Below, piece by piece: positions 49,493 to 60,500 of a stretch of DNA of 64,000 nucleotides. The stretch comes from Daucus carota subsp. sativus (lineage: Eukaryota > Streptophyta > Magnoliopsida > Apiales > Apiaceae), in the NCBI RefSeq assembly GCF_001625215.2, contig NC_030382.2, positions 34,644,610 to 34,708,609 on the forward strand, written 5' to 3'. Within the stretch, counting starts at the first letter, position 1; every line of letters starts with the position of its first letter. A model generated the notes under the pieces. That model worked only from the letters and a program-made list of their open reading frames with translations. It was not told the origin of the DNA and ran no database searches. Both the position numbers and the translations under genes were made by a program.

Positions 49493-51941
49493 TCAAGGTT
49501 CCTGCACAATGAAAGAAGGAACACCATCACTGCAAATATAAGTTTCTATCTGTTAAGCATTCATATGCATTAGAATGGTACAAAAGTAAGTAACCATTTT
49601 TATCTTCTTAGAAACAGAATCTGATGAAGTAGGAGTCTCCAAGCAAACAACATAATCATCAGTCTGAAAATAAAGGATCATAAGTAATGCAAACTTTTAA
49701 TGGTGGACGAAATAAAAATGCTGAAACCATGCAAGCTAAGCTGCTGTATTGTTTTTCCAAAGCTACCTGTGATTGATCAAATGACGGGAACTTAGTAATA
49801 GGGGAATACTCGGCAGCTTTCTTGCCAGAAACAGAACCTTCACACAAATCCACAGCTCTGTATATGTTACTGTCTCCATCAACATTAGATTTTGAGAGAG
49901 ATATCTTTACGGTAACAGTCTTTCCAACAATGTTTTTCAGCACTGAAGGCATCTCACTGATAGGAGCCTATAAACAAAGATCATGACATCAGTAGGAGTC
50001 AAATCATGAATGATAAAACTGAATACTTAGCAATAACAATGCAACTGAATAAACTCCAAACACAGCTGCATTGTTATTCATAAAAAAACCTCTTTGGAAG
50101 AGTTCATGAGATTGGTGACTGTGGTCTGTGCTAAACGTTTAACCACACGATCCGTAAGAAGAACTGTAGATGCAAAGGAGTTGTCATCAGCTAACACCAG
50201 TAGTCGAAACCTACAAACAAAACATTACTAATTGTTAACACTGATCAGACAGATTATAATTGTAAAAAATGATTACTGACCATATCCTAACAACTTAATT
50301 GAGTAATATTCCTACCTCTTTTCCCCATATGAGAAGCTACGGGGACAAACAGTACACTTGTACTTTCTTTCAACCTTTTCGACTTCTTCGTGGCATGACT
50401 GACAGGCATAGTACCACCAGTTTTCCTTGTCTTCAATATCAGATATCTTAAAAGTCACCATAACAGTACTCTGCTTATGAAGTTAGTTATTATGTGAAAT
50501 TCTGTCAATGACAATAATCTTATAGGCTAATGAACACGGCCAAAGCCAGTTATGCTACCTTTTCTGCCAAAGATGTGATATTTTCCGTCAAATGTCTCAA
50601 CGAAAACATTAATACAGGAGTAGCAGGAGTAGGGGTTATAGTGGCTCTCCTTGCAACAACGGGTGATTTGTAACCTTCTGCTTCTAATCTAGATCACATA
50701 TTAGTCAATATCAATCTCTTGAATCTTATACATCTGTCATAACACATGTGAAATTTATAACATATTATACGCCATATAGAGGCAATGCTAATATGATTCA
50801 CCTTTTACGGAAAAGTTCAACCGCCTCAATGTTAAGATTTAAATAAATCCTTGTGGATGGCAATGCACCAATTTGTAATTCTTCTGCATATGGGTTTAAA
50901 TAAAATTTAAATACATGTATGCGTAGACCATGATGAAAAGAAAATACCATATATGTATATAAATTTAATAACAATACGTCGAAATGTCGTCAACTTAGAG
51001 CTTGCAATAATCACGACGACAGGCTTTTTCTTTTCAGATTCATATTCTTTGCTTACAGTAACAGCCAACTCCCCCCATAAGCACACACCATATGATACCC
51101 TATTAAAAGTAATCAGTAAGTTAGAAGTGAAAATGAGTAGAAAATAAACACTTGGCAAAGCTATTTTTGAATTTGATACCTTCCATTAGATAACTTGAAT
51201 CGTAGTGTCTCCCTTTCCCCGTACCTGGTTGGAATACGGGACGCCGGCTCCCACTCTTCAATCATACCAATAACATCTACAGCGCACATGAAACAATTGT
51301 TAAGTCTCTCAGTGATAAAGATTAATTGTTAGTTTGTGATATTCGTTATTACCTAGAGCATACTCAGGATTCTCATCAACTTCACTCTGACCACCTGGTT
51401 CAATCAAATCACCGACCTCCAGGATTTCAAATTTGTGCAGTGGGATCATGATATCATCCTCAACACAGGCTGAATCTTAGTTGAATTCAGGAAGCGGAGA
51501 TCAACATTTGTTGACACTGGCCTTAGACGACCATATGTGTCTCGGACTTGGAAACTTTCAATAATGTAAACACCACCCTCTTTCACATCTTTCCCAATAG
51601 CTTTCCATGTGTCGGGATACACATAAGCATGAAGGTGGTAGTTCTGCACATGGATTTAAAAAAAATTTAGATGGCTTCTAATTGTTAATATTAGACATGA
51701 CATGATGATCAACCAAGAACACAGTGTTACATATCTCTATGTGTAATGAGAAATATTTTGAAACAAAGTCAACACAAAATCAAAAATTCGTTTTTTAACT
51801 GACATCATCGTCCAACAGAATGAGGTTGAATCCCTTAACGACGCCAGACTCAGCATTGCTTGTAGGCCATAATCTAGTCACCCGAACCTTTATCTTCCAA
51901 TCAGTCCTGGACTTTTCAAGATCCTCAAGATGATCAAACAT
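49493..51941 (-). CDS. Replication protein A 70-kDa-like protein (RPA-1), one frameshift
   Basis: Exons 51804-51941, 51353-51643, 51180-51276, 50948-51099, 50802-50883, 50559-50688, 50316-50470, 50090-50210, 49767-49967, 49595-49663 and 49493-49501 give about 481 aa. The N-terminus (DWKIKVRVTRLWPT, GFNLILLDDD, HLHAYV) is the first OB fold of the RPA1/DUF223 group. DVIGMIEEWE and GVCLWGELAV are the second. CQSCHEEVEKVERKYKCTVC is the C4 zinc motif of the third. The product should bind single-stranded DNA, plausibly helping rolling-circle replication. Exon 2 is 291 nt where the paralogous exon in RPA-2 is 292, and the frame breaks near 51470 between KIQP and EDDIMIPLHKFE, so one base is missing there. 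Plant Helitrons commonly carry such genes. Confidence 0.78.
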
Positions 51942-52141
51942 AGCATTGACTTCCGAGCTGTTGAGAAATAGCAATTCATGATAATATTGATATGATACTC
52001 CAACAATATAACACTCTAGAAATACTAAAATCTGATGAAAGCAAAGCTGTAGACTATGTAAACAAACATGGAGCGAGTGACATAGATCTTCTAAATGTAT
52101 CACTACAAAAACATTTCATGCTCACTACAACATACATTTCA

Positions 52142-53760
52142 GCCATGGTGATCAAGTAAAGATTGAATTGTATTCCAGTGATGATTTTCTTCAACTTATG
52201 TTCCGCATCTTATATTCTTATATATATAGAGCAACTAACAACCAAGCAAACCTTAAATCATTCCCTGATTTGGTCTATGTCAGACATTTTAATTTTTATA
52301 ATTTGGTGTATTTAATAGTCTACTGATGTTATTGCTATGAGATTTAATTTTATTTGTATTTCTTAGACCTTTTTTATTTACTTAGAAAGATTCTTAACAC
52401 CAATGAGTCATGCGATAATTCCTTCGCAATATTTCTGAGATCATGCTTTATTAGGTAATAAAAAATATATTTTTATCTTGTTCTAATGCAATATATCTAG
52501 GTGTACTATCCATAATTGTTTCAGCCTGATTTGACTATCAATCCCAATATTATACCAATCACTGATTATACCAACCACTGATGAACATTTATAGTAATGA
52601 TTTTTCCTGACTAATTACATCATTTTCTACGCAATGATTGATATCTTTTTTCTACATTGATTGAACGGTCTTACAAATCGGATACGATTACGGTATATTC
52701 CATGAAAGCTAGGCATGATTAAAGATCAAGTGTTTTAATTCTATATATATTGATAGAAAAACATTAAAAATATTACTACAAATATTTCTATTAGGCAAAC
52801 ATTTTAAATTCTAATTATTTTACTGATTTCTAGATACAGTGTATGTTATGTTTTTGCATGGAGATTTTAAAACTCTTTCCAATATAATAATTGTCGGTTT
52901 CTAATCATGTACATATATACACCCATGTTGGTGAGTAAGCCATTTGTCTAACATCTTTTGAAATATCTTACAAATCAGCTACGAATACAATATATATTCC
53001 GTAATCAGAAAAATACAATTGATTTCATAGTATCCTGTACGAATTTATCTGTTGCTAAATTTATCTGTTGCTAAATTATTTAATATTTTTATTTAATAAT
53101 TTTTGCACTAACCATTTTTGCAAATTTAATTTTTAGACATAATTAGAGCATGCGTAACACGGACAAAAGATGATTTGTTTTCCTTCAAAATATACCAAAA
53201 AATATGTAATCCTTTGTACGATTTATGAAAGATATTAATTTTTTAAAAAGTTTTCACTCATTAAATTAAATAAATCTTCCACGTTTGACAAAGAATAAAA
53301 ATAAATCTCCCATACGCATTCTTTGGACTTTAATTCCAAGTTAATCACAACACAACCAATGTAAATATAAAAAACTATTTTATATTCCCAAATGATTATT
53401 ATGCAAATGAGTGCATTCAAACATCTGTTGTTCACAAATATATTCCAGAAAACGTGCAAAATTTTTTATTCAAACATCCAAACATAATAGGAATAACTCC
53501 TTTCATAGTTCAAACTTAAAAAACATAAAGGCCACAATAGCTAGTGCAAAGTTTCTACTGCAAATGCAGTTTTATTACAGTACTAAATAATTATTTCCAA
53601 ACCGAAGCAGAGAAAGCAAGGAAAAAACATTATTCCGATTGACGGAGCCGCATCCGTTGCATGTAGTGTCATATTCCAAGAAAATTGCGCCAGTACCTAT
53701 TAAAATTAAACGAAAAACACATGAACTCGAACTATAAATTACGACAATTTTAACAAAATC
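52142..53760. other. Non-coding Helitron interior
   Basis: Very AT-rich. A weak direct repeat (TCTTACAAATCRGVTACGA near 52670 and 52968) is the only structure seen. It should hold the promoter of RPA-1 and the 3' region of RPA-2. Confidence 0.4.
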
Positions 53761-54861
53761 TTAATGAGTGCTGGCAACTAACACGTCTCTCATGTCACGA
53801 GCAGCATCGCTTTCCATGTTTATAAAAATTTGACTCCAGGGGGATGCTGTCAAATGGTAGTTATCCAGACTTCTATCACCTTCACGTTAAAAGGCATGGT
53901 GTTAGTCACGATTAGCATGTATTATATGTAGAATGAATGTAAGAGACACACCGACGAAAATAACCTGGGATCTTCCGAACTCTGACACCAGCCAACACGA
54001 CAACAATCGGAGCCTGAGATTTGCAGTAAACAGCGTGTTGCTGCTGTCCAGTATGCTTCCCAACAGGGTCACTCGAACAAATATATGTCCATCAGTTACT
54101 TGAAACTTATGAACACGACGATCACCATGCCTAGTGCGAATCGTTGACACCTGGCCAGGATTCTCGACAACACCAATCACATCTGCAGCCAAACAAAATA
54201 AAAGAAAATGTATCACAGTATAAGAAGGTTATAGCTCGCAGGTATAATAAGTTGATTGCATAACATGCCTATGGTATGGACTGCTGATTGATCATCATTG
54301 TCTGTTTCTGCAAGACGCTGTACTTCATCAACTGAAACAAATTCAAAACCATGTTGTGGAAAGCTAAGGCTGGTATCCAGGTATGGCTGAACAGTGGTGA
54401 CATTCAAGAAACGAATTAATCTTGTAGAAGAGAGGGGGCGTAAAAACGCAGAACAGTTCGAAAGGGCAAAAGTTGTTATTTCGTAGAGGCCTCCTTCCAC
54501 TATCAAACCATCAAGAGATTGCCAGACTTCATTGTGAACCCATGCATGAATACGATGATTCTGTGTTCAACAACACCACAAATAATATATCAATAGATTG
54601 CTCCACAAATAACAACACCACAAATAGACTGCTTGATCTAAACAATTAAATTAAATATCTCAGCAAACATTAAAAGTGCTAGGCAGATGTAACATGTATA
54701 TCAGATTAATCAGAGCATCTCACGTGGCGATCAAGGAGAATAAGATTGTATCCTCGGACAGCATCTGTAAATGATGAAATTCTTGGCCAAACCCTTGTAA
54801 CACGAACTCTGATTGTCCAATCAAGCGTTGAGTTGTTCAGCATATGTATGCAACTCTCCAT
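53761..54861 (-). CDS. Short RPA-like protein (RPA-2), one frameshift
   Basis: Exons 54724-54861, 54269-54560, 53952-54182 and 53761-53872 give about 257 aa. Exon 1 has exactly the length of RPA-1 exon 1 (46 codons) and similar content (DWTIRVRVTRVWPR, GYNLILLDRH). Exon 2 carries RIHAWVHNEVW and HGFEFVSVDEVQRL; exon 3 starts DVIGVVENPGQ. A 1-base shift near 54057, at a GGG run, changes the frame before KSQAPIVVVLAGVRVRK. Exon 4 encodes SPWSQIFINMESDAA and stops. The zinc-finger third OB fold of RPA-1 is missing. Intron 2 seems to use a GC donor (AG|GCATGT). It is either a truncated paralogue or a compact single-stranded-DNA-binding helper of the Helitron. Confidence 0.7.
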
Positions 54862-56462
54862 AGTTTTGTTTTCTTTGTGACAACTATAGGTCATATGAAG
54901 AGCTACTATATATATAGAGTAACAGAGTAATGCTGTATAGCAGCTGCTGAGCTTGAACTTGTGATTCGATAAAATCGATAAAATCGATAAAATCACTGAA
55001 AATATTCTAGCAATGCTAATTACGCTGCATATATGATACTAACTGTGCAAGAGATCTTATTTGATATGCTTTTATAAATCTGTATAAAATATGAAATCTT
55101 CTGTTTTGTATTATTGGTATGTTGAAAGAGTTTTGCAGTCTAATCCATATTTTCTTATGATCTTTTTTTGACAAAGATATTTTCTTATGATCTTATGTTT
55201 TGCTCGCAATCAATTTAAGTTAATTGCCAACCATATTTAAAAATAGCTTACTTGTAATTATATTGGCATACTCATAAGATCTCTCATTCTAATTGAGTAC
55301 TATGGATATGTCAAAAAAATCTTTCTTTGTAGGTTGAAAGGAATATCTTTTTTTTTTCGCAATAAATTATTGAATGATAATATTCTACTGCCTGTAATAA
55401 TTTTTTAAAAATAATAATGTCTGAAAAGTAATTTTATTTAACATCATAATTTAACACCGCTGGATAAATTAACTACATAGAATTTAATTGTAAAAAATAC
55501 CCGAGTACGATTATACCGGTGATTATATCAAATAGCAACACACACGATTTTTTACCTTTTCAAATATCCTTCATATTTTTTATTTAATTCAAAAGTCTAG
55601 ATCGAATATATGAAATTCTTACAGCCGTGCTTTTAAAAAAAAGGTTACATTGTTTGTACTATGTAAAAAAATTGGAAGCAAATTTGTTATAAAAATGGTG
55701 CAATATACTATACCAATTTAAAATTTGAAATTTGGATATTGGCGAGAAACAGTCAAAATATTAAAAATTCAAATTATAAGATGTTATCACAATTAATATA
55801 AGTGAACACATCTTTTTCTACAATGTGTATTTAAGTTTTATTTTTTTTTTGTCACACAATGTGTATTTTCTCAATATACAATAAGCATGTGAAAATAGTT
55901 TAATGTAATTTATGTTAGACTAACAACTAATTTTTTTTAATACCATCTTACGAACAAATATTTACTATGAGTTAAATTAAAACATATAATACACACAATA
56001 TTGGAATACACACTAAATATATTGTAACGGGGAATCTTATATTTTTTAAACACTAACATACATTGAAATTGACACATTATAAATTTTTTATACGGATTTC
56101 CTAACGTCCATACTATTTTTAACAAACAATTACTGCGAAAAAAAAAATACTTGGGTACATAAAGTATGGTAAAAATAATTTTAAAAATAAAGGCAGGTAA
56201 GACTTTTATATTCAGTTTTAAAAATTGATTCATGTCAACTGCCTTTAAAAAATGTTATAAAGGCAGGTAACGACCATTATAGACATGTCCTTCTATCAAA
56301 ATAGATTCAGTTTTAAAACTACTAATCAGTTTTATTGACACGTCTTTCCAGATTGTAGTGATGACGCTATAAACAAATTCCACTCTATAAATAAAGCAGT
56401 TCTTATATCCATATAATATTAGAAAATATTTGTGATCATTTTGCGTTCAAGATTCAACGTCA
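54862..56462. other. Non-coding Helitron interior between divergent genes
   Basis: AT-rich. It contains the promoters of RPA-2 (-) and the small + gene. A short hairpin lies at 56239-56271 (CTGCCTTTA and TAAAGGCAG), with another TAAAGGCAGGTAA copy near 56190. No coding sequence is seen. Confidence 0.4.
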
Positions 56463-57043
56463 ATGTCGTCAAGGCGTGCTAAGCGAAAGCGTTACTTGGA
56501 GTTGCAGGACGTGCTTGTCAGCAAAGTGCAATCTCTGAATTTAAGTTCCTCTGATCTGGACACTGATGTTATAGCAGCAAATGAAGATTTTGGTTTGATG
56601 TACAAAAGCATGGAAGATAGGCAGTCGGAACTATACTCTCGTATGCTCGGCATTGCAGAGAAATCTGGGTAACTAACTTTCTTAGCGCGGGTATATTTTT
56701 TACAAACTTTGTCTAACTTATATCTGTTATACTTAGAGAATTACATTCTATACTCAAAGACGGATTGCGAGCGGATGGCGGTAGTTCGTCGACAGATAAA
56801 ACTTTTGCTCTGCCAGAAGAATACAAAGGAGATGTTGGTAGGTTCGTGGAAGATTCAAGAGCATCCGTGAATGGACACGCAAGATTGTTAAAGGATCAAA
56901 CAACCGAGATGTGTGCAGCATTCGAGACTTTTGTAGAAGAATGGACCAAAAAATTAAAGGATCTGAAGGATGCTGCAAACGAAGTAGGTGCAGAGCATGA
57001 AAATCTAAGTGCTATGCTCACCGATTTCCTCCTTAATGTCTAG
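56463..57043 (+). CDS. Small helical protein of unknown function, 170 aa
   Basis: Exons 56463-56668 and 56737-57043 join in frame (donor GG|GTAACT, acceptor ACTTAG) to 170 aa. The N-terminus is basic (MSSRRAKRKRYLELQD), a possible nuclear signal. The rest is charged and probably mostly alpha-helical or coiled coil (KDQTTEMCAAFETFVEEWTK, LKDLKDAANEVGAEHENL). There are no cysteine clusters, membrane spans or enzyme motifs. It lies between the RPA-2 and RepHel genes on the opposite strand. An intact spliced frame inside an element whose other large genes each carry a frameshift is notable. I do not recognise the family; a captured host gene fragment or an accessory Helitron protein are both possible. 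Confidence 0.6.
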
Positions 57044-57503
57044 CGAAAACAGCAATCTGTGTGTCTTATCAAGGCAGGGTTTACTTTATTAATAGTATCG
57101 TTCTGTGTTAAAATGTGTGTATTATATCACTGTGATGACTCTTAGTAAATGTCAATTGCATTGCCTAAAATGGTGAAGTTCCAGTTCTGATCATATGCTC
57201 GTCGTTCATAATTAGTAATTATTTCTAAAGATACGTACAATAAATCAAAAAAAAGGCCCTATTTTACTAAGTTGTGAACTCCCAACTCTGTATCAACCGA
57301 AAGAGGTACATTACTTGCCATCATTACAATGCTGATTAGAACTTTGTTAAATGAATTAGAATAAGAGTGTGTCAATTTACAGTAGATATGAAATTGCAGT
57401 TCCTACTTCATTAACTACTCTGGACCTCTAGAAATCATCACTTTGAAAATTTTCTGAAATACATATAGGAGATCAAGATAGAACAGTGTTGGAATTCACT
57501 TTA
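57044..57503. other. Gap between convergent genes in the Helitron
   Basis: This contains the 3' regions of the small + gene and of RepHel. Nothing else is seen. Confidence 0.4.
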
Positions 57504-60500
57504 TCAATCATTTAAGCTTGGCAGATTGTAAAAAACCTCCTCGAAGACAACATTCGCTGTCACATTAGTGCTGGCTCCGTTGTCATCATCAATCAATATG
57601 TGAAGTCCCCTCGGAGATGTGACACGCGAGATTGCCACGTACAACTGACCATGTGAAAACACAGACCTCGGCAAGTACAGCCCTACCATATCAAGTGATT
57701 GACCTTGACTCTTATTAATCGTCATGGCATAGCATACCTGGAGTGGGAACTGAGTCCTTGTGAAATCAAACGGAAGATTAGTGTCACTTGGAACCATATC
57801 AATTCTTGGAATGAGGTGCTTGGTGCCAATTTGTGAACCGCATAGAATCTCACACTCAATACTATTTTTCTTACAGTCTGTAACCAACATCCTAGTTCCA
57901 TTGCACAAGCCTAAAATTTGATTCAAGTTGCGCATCAGCATGACCACAGCTCCAACCTTGACTTTCAGTTCATGCTTCGGAAGGCATGGCATATCAAGCG
58001 AATTTAGATATTCTATAGGAAAAGATGCATCAAAATCGCTATCCTTGGAAACGGAATATTCCATCGAATCCTGGCTGAGATAAGTGTGACATGTACCCGG
58101 AATTTTTTCAAGGAATCTACTGTTAATATCATCAACGAAAACATTGGTCGGGGTTAGAATGGCTCTTGAACTCAGATATGACTTTGAATTCTTACTGCTT
58201 TCGAAATCCTTATACACAATATCAAACAAAGCTTCAATTGGATGCTTGCCTTGATTACGGACAACAAATTGCTCAGGTATCATGACCTTTGTCTCAGAAT
58301 TAGCTTCAACAGATACGATGTTAGGCAGTCTACCATCTCCAACAGCAAGCTGCCACTCACTAAACTCTTTGATTATTTTGTTTTCTTCAGGAGTATTGCC
58401 ATCACGTAAACGCATGTTTTGGCGAAGTAGAAAAACTTCACAACTGTGCCACAATTTAGAGCGATTGAAAGCAGCTCCAACAACCTGGGCCCTCGTGGCC
58501 TTGCGAATCACGGGTAAAATCTGTCGATAGTCACCACCAAATACAATAGTAATACCTCCAAAAGGTTTCCTAGCTTTCTGTGAATCAACCGAAGACATTA
58601 TGTCGCGCAAAGATCTATCAACACATTCAAAAGCATGACGATGCTGCATTGGAGCCTCATCCCAAATTATAAGGCTTGTCTGACGTATTAATTCGGCAAG
58701 ATCTGAACCATGATTAATCCCTGCAGTGGAACAGTTATCAAGTTTAAGTGGAATGTGGAACCTCGAATGTGCAGTCCTCCCTCCGGGAAGAAGCACAGCA
58801 GCAATGCCAGACGAAGCCACGGGGAGTACTATTTTACGTTGAGACCTTAATTTTGCACAAATTGTTTGCCATAAAAACGTCTTCCCACAACCTCCACTGC
58901 CGTAGACAAAAAAGGCGCCACCTCTGTTATTTTCAGCCTTTTCAACTGCAGAATCATAAATCTTTCTCTGGTCTGCATTCAGTTTTGCAAGATTACGGTC
59001 ATGCAGCACAGACATTTCCCTGGGATCATAACTGGTTTCCTCAGCAATAAGTCGATTAACATCAGAGTGAAAATATTTTTCATCAGGAAAAGGAATCGTC
59101 GGAAAATCCTTCAAGCTCTTTCCAACGTCGTTCAAAAGCTTCTCAATTTCTGAAAAAGAGGCGATGGCATAAAACTATTAGCTTCTGTAACATTTATAAA
59201 AAAATAAGAACTATAAACTAAGCATTATAATAACGCTGTATTGTATTTTATTGTTATAAAGAGAATTATTACCAGCAAGAGTATAATTCTGTATATCAGT
59301 CTCAGAAAGCTGCAGAGAATTGTCGTCGGTATCCTTCCGCCTCCTGTGCTCAATATCATCTGCCATAGACTGCCAGTGTAACTGCCAGAGATTTCCGGGA
59401 TCTGAAACAGAGCAGTAGCATAAAATATTGACAAACATTTCACGCAATTGATGAGCTAAAGATGAATGTGCATTCTCTTCCATCGCATCATGCCATTGTT
59501 TATCACTCTGCAGCAGACCAAGAGCACCACAGGCCTCTTTAAAGGTGGGATAAAGAACACCATCGATGGTTCTTATGTCTTCGAATGACATAACTCCCTT
59601 CCTTCTCATTAGAAGCATGCGGAGGAACAATAAATCACCCGCGGTGGCGTGGACTTCTGAAACTCTGCCAACCACTTCCCCCCTTTGGCGCGGCTTCCAC
59701 CTAGATTCACGTGGCAGCCATGTGAAATAACTTGGAAATTCCCCGTAGGTGTAATTACGGGCTTCGGGATACACTTTATTGGCCACAAACCAAGCCTCAA
59801 GCTTAGAATTTCTGGAATCCGCCCTATCACAAACTCCCTGGAGGCTCTCTCCAGATTTGAAGCTCACATATTTATTGTTGGGAAGATGGATTGGAAGCCG
59901 GTCAACAGCTGGCCACCGAGAGTGAATATCAAAGCCAAAAATCCTCCAAGCCGCTTCCGAAGCACAAATATATCGACCATCTAGATAATTCTTAACCTCA
60001 TTTGTCTCCCGAGTTTTATTATTTTCACTACGCGCACCAGAGGCTCCTCTCTTTTTCCTGAGCATCATTGTTGCTGTATCATGGCCTTTTAAACAATACT
60101 TGAATAAATACTTCAACGACCGTGAATTATTACAAATTTTGATATTGATGTGACATTGGAATCGCAACAGAAGATCTCGATTGTATGGGACCACAAACCG
60201 ATTATCGAGGTCATGTCCTTTGCGCCTGACCTTGTTCCCGGTTTTCCTTCGTTTATAAATGGGAAAACCGCAATCGTCAAAATACGTATTGCTATTGTAC
60301 CTGCACAAATTTATTATAGTCAACTTAATAGAGAACACAATATTGTGTGGCACATGAATATAATCAACAATTTTCAGATGAAATTCTAAGCCACATACGT
60401 GAGTAGTATTGTATTCATCATCAAAAATTTAATGGATAATCCGATCATACCTCTTTGGGAAATGACGTGTACATTTCCCGTTGGCCATACATGATGAATA

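Noticed and set aside
60150..60389. Plus-strand frame across the RepHel exon.
   Set aside because: It lies opposite the conserved Rep tyrosine region and has no features of its own.
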